A stretch of DNA of 64,000 nt from Flavobacterium sp. LHD-85 (lineage in GTDB: Bacteria > Bacteroidota > Bacteroidia > Flavobacteriales > Flavobacteriaceae), in NCBI RefSeq assembly GCF_030929595.1, contig NZ_JAVFVR010000010.1, positions 124,001 through 188,000 of the forward strand, given 5' to 3'. The position numbers and the translations under genes are program-made. Position 1 is the stretch's first letter. Each line of letters opens with the position of its first letter. Shown here in pieces: positions 29,409 through 37,370 of this stretch. The notes beneath the pieces were generated by a model. It ran no database searches and was not told the DNA's origin. It was given only the letters and a program-made list of their open reading frames with translations.

Positions 29409-31418
29409 ATGAAGATATCTTCTAGAAAAAAACTTAAACCCATTTTATTTGTCCTTACTGCTTTATGCTTTATTGCAAATACAGCATTTTCGCAAGAAAA
29501 TCAACGTTGGCAAATTAATACCAACGGTTCGATTTCTTGGCAAATAAACAGTACAATTCCGCATGATGATCATATCGAAATGAGCGGTAAAAGAATCTCT
29601 TGCGTTCTGAGATATGGTGTCGCGGCAGATGGTTCATTTCATGCTACACGCAGTTTAGTTTGGCCAATGCTGAGAACTATTCCGAATAATACCCATGCGA
29701 GTTTAACGCGTCAGTTTGCGCAGGATGCTTTTGATCTTGTTACTGTAAATTACAAACCGATTTCAGCAGAAAAAACAGTTTCATTGACTCTTAACGGAAC
29801 ATTATTGGTTAAAAGCAAGACAGACAAACTTGAACTTACAAGACAATTTTTTCCTTCTACAGCTTTATCCGTTTATAATGAAATCTATACCATTAAAAAC
29901 AGTTCTGATAAAAATTGTATTGTAGAAATTCCAAAATCGAATGCGGTATACACTACAGATCCAGCAAAAGGAACTGAAGGCAGTTACACGATACATGCCG
30001 ATCTTATTAATAACGGAAGTTTTAATCTGAAACCAAATGAAACGGTTAGCTTTTCTGTTATCTATTCAGGCGTTAAAGCAAACGAAACAGTTCCTACTGT
30101 AAATGCTGAAGAAGAAAAAACTAAACGCCTAGAATTGATTAGCGAAATATGGAGCAAATTGACTTTGGAAACACCAGATCAGGTTTTAAATACCGAATTC
30201 GCTTTCGCGAAAATCAGAGCGACAGAAAGTATTTTTGAAACCAAAGGAGGTCCAATGCACGGTCCTGGTGGAGAATCGTATTACGCTGCCATTTGGGCAA
30301 ACGATCAGGCGGAATATATTGGTCCCTTTTTTCCTTACTTAGGATATGAATACGGAAATCAGGCTTCATTAAATGCTTATCTCCAGTTTGCCAAATTTAT
30401 GAACAAAGATTACAAACCTATTCCGAGTTCTATAGTTGCTGAAGGAACTGATATTTGGGCAGGCGCAGGAGATCGCGGAGATGGCGCTATGATTGCTTAC
30501 GGAGCTGCTCGTTACGCGCTCTCGAGAGGAAATACAGACGAAGCAAAACAATTGTGGCCATTAATTGAATGGTGCTTAGAATATTGCCGCAGAAAAATAA
30601 ATGCTGACGGCGTAGTGGCTTCTGATTCTGATGAGCTAGAAGGACGCCTTCCTGCAGGAAAAGCCAATTTAAATACTTCTTCTTTATATTATGATGCATT
30701 AAATTCTGCTGTTTACCTAGGCAAAGTTTTAGGAAAAAATGACGCACAGTTGAAAGCATATAAAGCCGAAGCTGAAAAATTAAGAACGGCTATTGAAAAG
30801 TATTTTGGAGCTAAAGTTGAAGGCTTTGAAACCTACAAATATTATAAAGAAAATGATGTTTTAAGAGCTTGGATCTGTACGCCGCTAACAATGGGCATTT
30901 ACGATCGAAAAGACGGAACTATTGATGCTTTATTTTCTCCTAGATTATGGACTAAAGATGGTCTTGCCAGTGTTGCTGGAGATAAAATATTCTGGGATCG
31001 TTCTACTTTGTATGCTTTAAGAGGAGTTCTTGCTGCTGGCGAAACAGATAAAGCGCTTGATTTCTTGCATTACTATTCTAACCGACGTTTACTGGGTGAT
31101 CACGTTCCTTATCCTGTAGAAGCGTATCCAGAAGGCGATCAACGTCATCTTTCGGCTGAAAGCGGTTTGTATTGCCGAATTTTTACAGAAGGGTTATTTG
31201 GTATTCGTCCTACAGGCTTACACAGTTTCGATTTTACGCCAAGACTTCCTAAATCTTGGTCAACTATGAAGCTAAAGCGCATTCATGCTTTTGAACGTGA
31301 TTTTGATATTACAGTTGAAAGAGCTGGCAAAAATCTAAAGTTAAAAATAACTGATGGTAAAAAACTTTTAATCAATAAGGTCATAAAAGATGGCAATACG
31401 ATAAATATTAAGTTATAA
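29409..31418 (+). CDS. Putative six-hairpin glycosidase, family not assigned
   Basis: This is a secreted protein of 669 residues with a signal peptide (PILFVLTALCFIANTAFSQ). Residues 30-235 form a beta-rich N-terminal domain. Residues 250-600 look like an (alpha/alpha)6 barrel of the six-hairpin superfamily: GPGGESYYAAIWANDQAEYI, VAEGTDIWAGAGDRGDGAMI, VASDSDELEGRLPAG, KIFWDRSTLYALRGVLAAG and YPEGDQRHLSAESGLYCRIF. The conserved acidic residues (ANDQAE, DSDELEG, SAES) are candidates for catalysis. A short beta domain ends the protein. Known relatives by architecture include GH78, GH95 and debranching enzymes, but none matches well enough to name. It ends PUL2 and is followed by a terminator. 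Confidence 0.7.
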   Translation: MKISSRKKLKPILFVLTALCFIANTAFSQENQRWQINTNGSISWQINSTIPHDDHIEMSGKRISCVLRYGVAADGSFHATRSLVWPMLRTIPNNTHASLTRQFAQDAFDLVTVNYKPISAEKTVSLTLNGTLLVKSKTDKLELTRQFFPSTALSVYNEIYTIKNSSDKNCIVEIPKSNAVYTTDPAKGTEGSYTIHADLINNGSFNLKPNETVSFSVIYSGVKANETVPTVNAEEEKTKRLELISEIWSKLTLETPDQVLNTEFAFAKIRATESIFETKGGPMHGPGGESYYAAIWANDQAEYIGPFFPYLGYEYGNQASLNAYLQFAKFMNKDYKPIPSSIVAEGTDIWAGAGDRGDGAMIAYGAARYALSRGNTDEAKQLWPLIEWCLEYCRRKINADGVVASDSDELEGRLPAGKANLNTSSLYYDALNSAVYLGKVLGKNDAQLKAYKAEAEKLRTAIEKYFGAKVEGFETYKYYKENDVLRAWICTPLTMGIYDRKDGTIDALFSPRLWTKDGLASVAGDKIFWDRSTLYALRGVLAAGETDKALDFLHYYSNRRLLGDHVPYPVEAYPEGDQRHLSAESGLYCRIFTEGLFGIRPTGLHSFDFTPRLPKSWSTMKLKRIHAFERDFDITVERAGKNLKLKITDGKKLLINKVIKDGNTINIKL

Positions 31419-31443
31419 TTTTTTTTTTGAATTATTGTTTTTG

Positions 31444-31489
31444 AAACAAGCCTCCGAAATATGCCTTGGAGGTTTGTTTGTTTTTTTTT
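31444..31489 (+). terminator. Intrinsic terminator at the end of PUL2
   Basis: AAACAAGCCTCC pairs with GGAGGTTTGTTT (one G-T wobble) and is followed by G and nine T. It lies 26 bp after the stop of the last PUL2 gene and is a strong plus-strand terminator. Confidence 0.85.
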
Positions 31490-31504
31490 CGAGTAGTTTT
31501 TTTT

Positions 31505-31723
31505 CGCAGATTTAAACCAATAGGATCTGCTAAATCTTCTAAATCTGCGAGAGAAAAAAATATAAATAAAATGCCTTCCGCAGATCTTGCAGATTAAGCA
31601 GATTATTTTATACATACAGTATATCTGTAGAGACGCACCGCAGTGCGTCTACGCTCAGTATATCAGCAATAGGAAAATCTTTGAGGACAAACATGCGTGA
31701 GACGCACTGCAGTGCGCCTCTAC
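31505..31723. repeat. Degenerate copy of the double-hairpin repeat family
   Basis: This copy has the same building blocks as the array at 18230-19690. They are CGCAGATTTA ... TAAATCTGCG (31505-31549), CCGCAGATCTTGCAGATTAA (31579-31598), a GTAGAGACGCAC-type palindrome at 31627-31652 and a second one at 31699-31723. It is a single diverged element in the gap between converging genes. Confidence 0.75.
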
Positions 31724-31753
31724 AGGGTATTAGGACGATAATACAACCCATTT

Positions 31754-34702
31754 TTATTTCAAAGCCTTATATAATATCTCAACAGGATGCAATGCTTTTC
31801 GCCCAGTTCCATCAGCAATTTGATGTCTACAGCTCGTTCCTGATGCAGAAATTAAAGTAACTGTTTCTTCTTTTCTAATTGTCGGAAATAAAACCAATTC
31901 TCCAATTTTCATAGAAATATCATAATGTTCTTTTTCATAACCAAACGAACCTGCCATACCACAACACCCACTTGGAATATTTAAAACAGTATAATTCTTT
32001 GGCAATGAAAGTATCTTCTTAAGCGGCACTAAAGACGATAAACTTTTTTGAAAACAATGGCCATGCATACGTACTCTTTCTGTCTGTTCTGTAAAACTAT
32101 CCGATGTAATGCGTCCAGTTTCTAATTCTTGAGCAAGAAATTCTTCTATCAAGAAAGTTCTTTTCGCTGCTATTTTCGCTTTTGCTTTCAAATCCCCACG
32201 ACATAAATCGGGGTATTCATCACGAAATGAAAGTATTGCCGAAGGTTCAATTCCGATTAAAATGCCATCATTTGGAATTTCAGTTTCAAAATCCCTAATA
32301 TTCTGTTCAGCAATTTCTCGCGCTTCTTTCAACATTCCTTTTGAGAGATACGTTCTTCCGCTTATTCCAATTTCCGGAACCAGAACTTTATAGCCTAATT
32401 TATTTAAAAGTTTGACAGCCGTCTGTCCTATTTCGACATCATAATAATTCAGAAACTCGTCATTATACAAATACACCTTTCCGTTTGCAAAATTTCCTGT
32501 TTGACTATAGTTTTTTATCCATTTTTCAAAAGTAATTTTATGCATTAAAGGCAATTGTCTTTCTACCGCAAAACCAGTGCTTTTCTTAATCCAATTTCCG
32601 AGAATTCCTTTTGTAGACACATTATATAGCCACGGAACTGAAGCAAACAACTGGTTCACCTTTGGCGTATTTCCGATCAATTTAGATCGAAATTTTACTC
32701 CATTTTTATCATGGTACTGCTGTAATGTTTCGGCTTTCAGTTTTGCCATATCTACGTTTGAAGGGCATTCTGACTTACAGCCTTTACAGCTTAAACATAA
32801 ATCTAAAACCTCCAACAGATTTTCATCATCAAACCTATTTGCTTTTGCTGAATTCGTAATGGTTTCTCTCAGCATATTGGCACGCGCTCGAGTGGTATGT
32901 TTTTCATCTCGAGTTGCCATATAACTTGGACACATTGTACCGCCACTTTTCTCTGTTTTTCTACAATCGCCAGATCCGTTGCACATTTCTGCTGCGCGAA
33001 GGATTCCGTTATGTTCCGAAAAATCAAAATAAGTTTCAGGCATTGGTGTCTCCTGCCCTGCTGTATATCGCAGACTTGTATCCATAGGAGGCGTATTCAC
33101 GATTTTCCCCGGATTAAAAACACCCCACGGATCCCAAGCTTTTTTTATTTGAACAAATAATTCATAAATTTCATCTCCCAACATTAGCGGAATAAACTCT
33201 CCGCGAAGCCTTCCATCGCCATGTTCTCCACTCAACGAACCTTTGTATTTTTTAACCAAATGGGCAATATCGGTTGCAATAGTTCTAAAAAGTGCAGTTC
33301 CTTCTTTGGTTTTTAAATCTATAATCGGACGAAGATGCAATTCACCCGTAGCTGCATGTGCATAATGCACACAGTTTAGATTTCTCTCTTTTAAGATTGC
33401 ATTAAAATCTTCAATAAAATCAGGCAAATCATTTACATCGACCGCTGTGTCTTCAATTACGGCAACTGCTTTGGCATCACCCGGAATATTAGACAATAAT
33501 CCCAATCCTGCTTTTCTTAATGCCCAGACTTTATTGGTGTCTTCGCCATAAACAATCGGGAAATGATATCCAAGATTTTTAGAACGCATCAAAGCTTCCA
33601 TTTCTCTGGCAATGCTGTCAATTTCTTCTTGTGAATCTCTTAAAAATTCGACTGCCAAAATAGCCTGCGGATCGCCTTTCACAAAAAAACGATTCTTGCT
33701 TTGTTCTATATTTTCTTTGGTGCATTCCAGAATATAATGGTCAATCAGCTCCACACTATCTGGATTAAATTTCAATGCTTCAATGTTGGCTTTTAAAGAT
33801 TCGTGAATGCTTTCAAAATGAACGCAAACCAAAGCAGAATAGGGTTTTAAAGCATCAACCAGATTTAATTTTATAGCTGTAGAAAAAAATAGTGTTCCTT
33901 CAGATCCTGCAATTAGTTTACAGAAATTGAACTTTTCATCAGCATCATTAAACGGACTGCTGTCTGCCAGTAAATCTAGCGCATATCCTGTATTTCTTCT
34001 CGGAATTGATTTCTTAGGAAAATTGGCTTCAAATAAATTTCGGTTATATTCAGACGATAATATCTCTTTAGCTTGCAGATAAATTGCTTGTTCCAGTTCG
34101 CTTACAACATTAATTCCGTTACATTTATCTTCAAATTCGGCATTAGTCAAAGAACCAAAAACAACTTCATTTCCATCTGCCAGAAAACCTTTTATTTCGA
34201 GTACATGTTCGCGGGTTGATCCATAAACAACAGATCTTGCTCCACAGGCATTATTTCCTACCATTCCGCCAATCATACAGCGATTGCTGGTAGAAGTTTC
34301 TGGTCCAAAAAAAAGTTTATATGGTTTTAAATGAAGATTCAGTTCATCACGAATAACTCCTGGTTCTACCCAAACTGATTTTTCTTCCTGATTTACCGAA
34401 ATAATTTTGGTAAACTCTTGCGAAATATCAACCACAATTCCGTTTCCAACCACTTGTCCAGCCAGCGAAGTTCCAGCGGCACGAGGAATTATACTGCTAT
34501 TGTTTTCTTTTGCAAAAGCAATAATTTTCTGGATATCTTCTTTCGATTTCGGAACAGCTACTGCCAAAGGCATTTCTTTGTAAGCACTTGCATCTGTTGC
34601 GTAAAGCAGACGCATGGTATGATCGTAAAATAATTTGCCCTCTAATTCCTTTTCTAAACCTGCAAGTTTAGCAGAAATCTTTGGAAGGATATTATTATTC
34701 AT
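31754..34702 (-). CDS. FAD/Fe-S D-2-hydroxyacid dehydrogenase, probable D-2-hydroxyglutarate dehydrogenase
   Basis: This 982-residue protein fuses a FAD-linked oxidase to an Fe-S and CCG-domain module, like E. coli YdiJ. The FAD-binding domain (about 45-280) has PRAAGTSLAGQVVGNGIVVD and GGMVGNNACGARSVVYGSTR. The FAD-oxidase C-terminal domain carries SGEHGDGRLRGEF. Two Fe-S clusters are marked by CNGSGDCRKT with MCPSYMATRDE, and by CLSCKGCKSECPSNVDM. A heterodisulfide-reductase-like part ends in PSGCCGMAGSFGYEKEHYD. Such enzymes oxidise D-lactate, glycolate or D-2-hydroxyglutarate and pass electrons to the respiratory chain. The DUF1338 enzyme at 48267, whose family makes 2-hydroxyglutarate, favours D-2-hydroxyglutarate here (inference). 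It is the last gene of the minus-strand run. Confidence 0.85.
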   Translation of the reverse strand: MNNNILPKISAKLAGLEKELEGKLFYDHTMRLLYATDASAYKEMPLAVAVPKSKEDIQKIIAFAKENNSSIIPRAAGTSLAGQVVGNGIVVDISQEFTKIISVNQEEKSVWVEPGVIRDELNLHLKPYKLFFGPETSTSNRCMIGGMVGNNACGARSVVYGSTREHVLEIKGFLADGNEVVFGSLTNAEFEDKCNGINVVSELEQAIYLQAKEILSSEYNRNLFEANFPKKSIPRRNTGYALDLLADSSPFNDADEKFNFCKLIAGSEGTLFFSTAIKLNLVDALKPYSALVCVHFESIHESLKANIEALKFNPDSVELIDHYILECTKENIEQSKNRFFVKGDPQAILAVEFLRDSQEEIDSIAREMEALMRSKNLGYHFPIVYGEDTNKVWALRKAGLGLLSNIPGDAKAVAVIEDTAVDVNDLPDFIEDFNAILKERNLNCVHYAHAATGELHLRPIIDLKTKEGTALFRTIATDIAHLVKKYKGSLSGEHGDGRLRGEFIPLMLGDEIYELFVQIKKAWDPWGVFNPGKIVNTPPMDTSLRYTAGQETPMPETYFDFSEHNGILRAAEMCNGSGDCRKTEKSGGTMCPSYMATRDEKHTTRARANMLRETITNSAKANRFDDENLLEVLDLCLSCKGCKSECPSNVDMAKLKAETLQQYHDKNGVKFRSKLIGNTPKVNQLFASVPWLYNVSTKGILGNWIKKSTGFAVERQLPLMHKITFEKWIKNYSQTGNFANGKVYLYNDEFLNYYDVEIGQTAVKLLNKLGYKVLVPEIGISGRTYLSKGMLKEAREIAEQNIRDFETEIPNDGILIGIEPSAILSFRDEYPDLCRGDLKAKAKIAAKRTFLIEEFLAQELETGRITSDSFTEQTERVRMHGHCFQKSLSSLVPLKKILSLPKNYTVLNIPSGCCGMAGSFGYEKEHYDISMKIGELVLFPTIRKEETVTLISASGTSCRHQIADGTGRKALHPVEILYKALK

Positions 34703-34724
34703 TTTTAATTATTATTTAATAGTG

Positions 34725-34866
34725 TTTTAACACATAGAAACATAGATTTTATCTTTAAAAAAGGTAATAAAAAAGAAACTCGTTTCTTAACACATAGCTA
34801 TGTGCATTCATGTTAAGTGAAACGTCTTTCTCACAAAATAAAAATCTATGTTTCTATGTGTTAAAA
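34725..34866. repeat. 142-bp inverted-repeat element, family CACATAG
   Basis: Arms at 34725-34750 and 34841-34866 are perfect 26-bp reverse complements built on AACACATAGAAACATAG. Inside lie GAAACTCGTTTC, the 14-bp palindrome CACATAGCTATGTG (34791-34804) and AAGTGAAACGTCTTTC. A related element is at 39538-39682. It separates two genes on the same strand. Confidence 0.85.
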
Positions 34867-34871
34867 AAAAT

Positions 34872-37169
34872 CTATAATTCGCTTAATGCAATGTCTAATA
34901 ACTCAACCATTTCATCAGCATTTTGTTTATTAAATGGCATTGGCGGTTTTATTTTTAAAACATTATGGAGAGGCCCATCAGTACTTAATAGATAACCTTT
35001 GGCTTTCAGTTTTTCGACTACAATATCTATTTCAGGAATAGCTGGTTCCATGGTAGTTCTATCTTTTACCATTTCTGCTCCAATAAATAATCCATGTCCT
35101 CGAACATCACTGATAATAGGATATTTAGCCATTAGACCTTTTAGTCCGTTCATCAAATAATTTCCAGTTTCTAGAGCATGCTGTTGCATTTCTTCCTCCT
35201 GAATTACCTCTAAAACAGCCAATCCTGTAGCCATAGAAACAGGATTACCGCCAAAAGTATTGAAGTATTCCAAGCCATTATTAAAAGCTTCTGCAATCTC
35301 TTCGGTTACAATTACAGCTGCAAGCGGATGCCCGTTTCCAATTGGTTTTCCTAAGACAACAATATCTGGCACTACATTTTGCAATTCGAAGCCCCAGAAA
35401 TGATCTCCAATTCTTCCAAAACCAACCTGAACTTCATCTGCAATACAAACTCCTCCTGCTGCACGAACGTAGTCGTAAACTGTTTTTAAATAATTTTCTG
35501 GCAACGGAATCTGACCTCCAACTCCCAATAAAGTTTCACAGATGAAAACTGCTGGCGCTTTATCTTCTTTCTTTAAGTTTTCGATAATTCGCTGTACATC
35601 TTCAGCATATTTTTCTCCTGCTGCTGCATCTCCATATTTATAAGGACCACGATACAAATCTGGATTAATAGCTTTATGTATCCACGGCATTTGGCCAGAA
35701 CCTCCTTTGCTGTCAAATTTATACGGACTCATTTCCATTGCTACGGTCGAAGTTCCGTGATAAGCATGATCCAATACAATAATATCTTTCTGTTTGGTAA
35801 AATGACGGCTCATACGAATAGCCAAATCATTGGCCTCGCTTCCAGAGTTTACAAAATAGCAAACACTTAGTTTTTCGGGTAAAGTTGCTGTTAGTTTTTC
35901 TGCATAATCGGTTATGGCATCATTTAAATATCTTGTATTTGTATTTAAAGTCGCTATTTGATGCTGCATTTTTCTTACTACAACTGGATGGCAATGTCCA
36001 ACATGCGAAGGATTATTTACACAATCAACAAAAGTTCTTCCTTTGTCATCGTATAAATATTGCAAAGCTCCTTTTACGATTTTAAGTTTGTCTTTGTAGC
36101 CAATGCTTAAATTTCTTCCTATTTTTTGTTTTCTAACTTCAAGAAGCTCTGAGTAATCATTAGTATTGATTACTCCGTCAAAACCGCATGCTTTTCTAAA
36201 TGCATCTTGTGCTTTTATAGGGTTTATTTTTATCAGTTTGTACAACAAATCCCAAGCTGGTTTTTCGGTTACAAAATGATGTTCGTTGTTACTATCAAGC
36301 GATGCGTTATAAGCAGATTGTGTCACACTGATGCAAAGTCTTCCTGCAATGAGATAATACAATAGATCTAATTCCTGTTCTGTAAGCGCATACGAATTAT
36401 GATATCCTTCAACAATTTTTGCTGCTACAGCCAACGGATCTTCTACATCAAGCATCGCATACACACAGGCAATAGCCAAATTGTTGATTAAAGCCGTATA
36501 TACCATGTCGCCAAAATCAATCAAACCGCTAATACGATTGTCTTTTACCAAAACATTATAATCGTTGGCGTCATTATGAATATAGGCATGTCTTAGTCGG
36601 TGCAATTTTGGCAATACTTCGGTATCAAACTGCAATAAAAAATAACCCGCTATACGTCTTCTTTCGTGATTTAGAATATACTTTAGGTTATCTCCTGCTT
36701 CACTCGCACGGCTAATATCCCAAGTATAATTGCGATGCATTGCTGGATGAGAAAAATTCTCAAGCTCAGCGTCCATATTGCCTAAAAATGAACCTAAACT
36801 GTAATGCAGTTCGCTATTCTTATTTTTTTCGTCTACCCAAAAAATGCCTTCTAAAAAGTTTAGAATTCTAATATAATAGATTTGAGAATCTGTTACAATC
36901 TGAGTCAGTTCTTCTCCTTTTCTATTCAGGCAGAAATGCTGAAAACAATCAGAAATATCACTTTTGGCAAGATGTCTCATGATGGCAGCCTGCGCTTCTA
37001 AAAATGGAAAGGAATGGCTCTCATTTGATACTTTTAGAATGTACTTTTCATTTTTATCATCAGATAAAAGAAAATTCAATTCATCATATCCATTTAATGC
37101 CTTTACGGTTACATTTAATCCGTAATGTTCTTTTACTAAATCCTGAATAACTGTTTCTGAAAAAGTCAT
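34872..37169 (-). CDS. Fused APH-family kinase and class III aminotransferase-fold phospho-lyase (hydroxylysine kinase/phospho-lyase candidate)
   Basis: This protein has 765 residues from the ATG at 37169; the frame extends three codons upstream to a TTG. Residues 1-320 are an aminoglycoside-phosphotransferase-type kinase with catalytic Asp200 and Asn205 in HNDANDYN and metal-binding Asp218 in LIDFGDM. This form resembles hydroxylysine kinase. Residues 345-765 are a PLP enzyme of the class III aminotransferase fold: [37 protein letters not shown], Asp578 in [10 protein letters not shown] and PLP Lys608 in [10 protein letters not shown]. The patterns match the phosphoethanolamine and 5-phosphohydroxylysine phospho-lyases (ETNPPL, PHYKPL). 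The fused halves could phosphorylate an amino alcohol and then eliminate phosphate and ammonia to give an aldehyde. ALDH7 and DUF1338 genes nearby favour hydroxylysine over ethanolamine. Confidence 0.85.
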   Translation of the reverse strand: MTFSETVIQDLVKEHYGLNVTVKALNGYDELNFLLSDDKNEKYILKVSNESHSFPFLEAQAAIMRHLAKSDISDCFQHFCLNRKGEELTQIVTDSQIYYIRILNFLEGIFWVDEKNKNSELHYSLGSFLGNMDAELENFSHPAMHRNYTWDISRASEAGDNLKYILNHERRRIAGYFLLQFDTEVLPKLHRLRHAYIHNDANDYNVLVKDNRISGLIDFGDMVYTALINNLAIACVYAMLDVEDPLAVAAKIVEGYHNSYALTEQELDLLYYLIAGRLCISVTQSAYNASLDSNNEHHFVTEKPAWDLLYKLIKINPIKAQDAFRKACGFDGVINTNDYSELLEVRKQKIGRNLSIGYKDKLKIVKGALQYLYDDKGRTFVDCVNNPSHVGHCHPVVVRKMQHQIATLNTNTRYLNDAITDYAEKLTATLPEKLSVCYFVNSGSEANDLAIRMSRHFTKQKDIIVLDHAYHGTSTVAMEMSPYKFDSKGGSGQMPWIHKAINPDLYRGPYKYGDAAAGEKYAEDVQRIIENLKKEDKAPAVFICETLLGVGGQIPLPENYLKTVYDYVRAAGGVCIADEVQVGFGRIGDHFWGFELQNVVPDIVVLGKPIGNGHPLAAVIVTEEIAEAFNNGLEYFNTFGGNPVSMATGLAVLEVIQEEEMQQHALETGNYLMNGLKGLMAKYPIISDVRGHGLFIGAEMVKDRTTMEPAIPEIDIVVEKLKAKGYLLSTDGPLHNVLKIKPPMPFNKQNADEMVELLDIALSEL

Positions 37170-37204
37170 TGTATTCAATTAAATTGTTTTTTCTTTTTTT
37201 TTTA

Positions 37205-37364
37205 GCCACGAATTACACGAATTTGCACTAATTTCTTTTCGCTTTCCTGCAAGGTCTTTTTTCAGACCTTGTAGGTATTTTAAAGGATTCTACGATATTT
37301 TCGCGTCATACTTAAATACCTACAAGGTTTTAAAAACCTTGCAGGAAGATTTGCTATTCGTGGC
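37205..37364. repeat. 160-bp inverted-repeat element, family GCCACGAAT
   Basis: GCCACGAAT (37205-37213) and ATTCGTGGC (37356-37364) form the outer arms. Inside, TTCCTGCAAGG (from 37244) pairs with CCTTGCAGGAA (to 37347). CTTGTAGGTATTT (from 37269) pairs with AAATACCTACAAG (to 37326). The nested arms suggest a long hairpin or a small non-autonomous element between the phospho-lyase gene and GH42. Confidence 0.8.
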
Positions 37365-37370
37365 AAACTT

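Noticed and set aside
31754-34702. Plain D-lactate dehydrogenase (Dld) call
   Set aside because: The fused Fe-S and CCG modules make it a YdiJ-like enzyme, and the genomic context favours D-2-hydroxyglutarate. Lactate or glycolate is kept only as an alternative.
34872-37169. Ordinary class III aminotransferase such as acetylornithine or GABA transaminase
   Set aside because: The fused hydroxylysine-kinase-like domain and the LDHAYHG ... SPYKF motif fit the phospho-lyase branch better.
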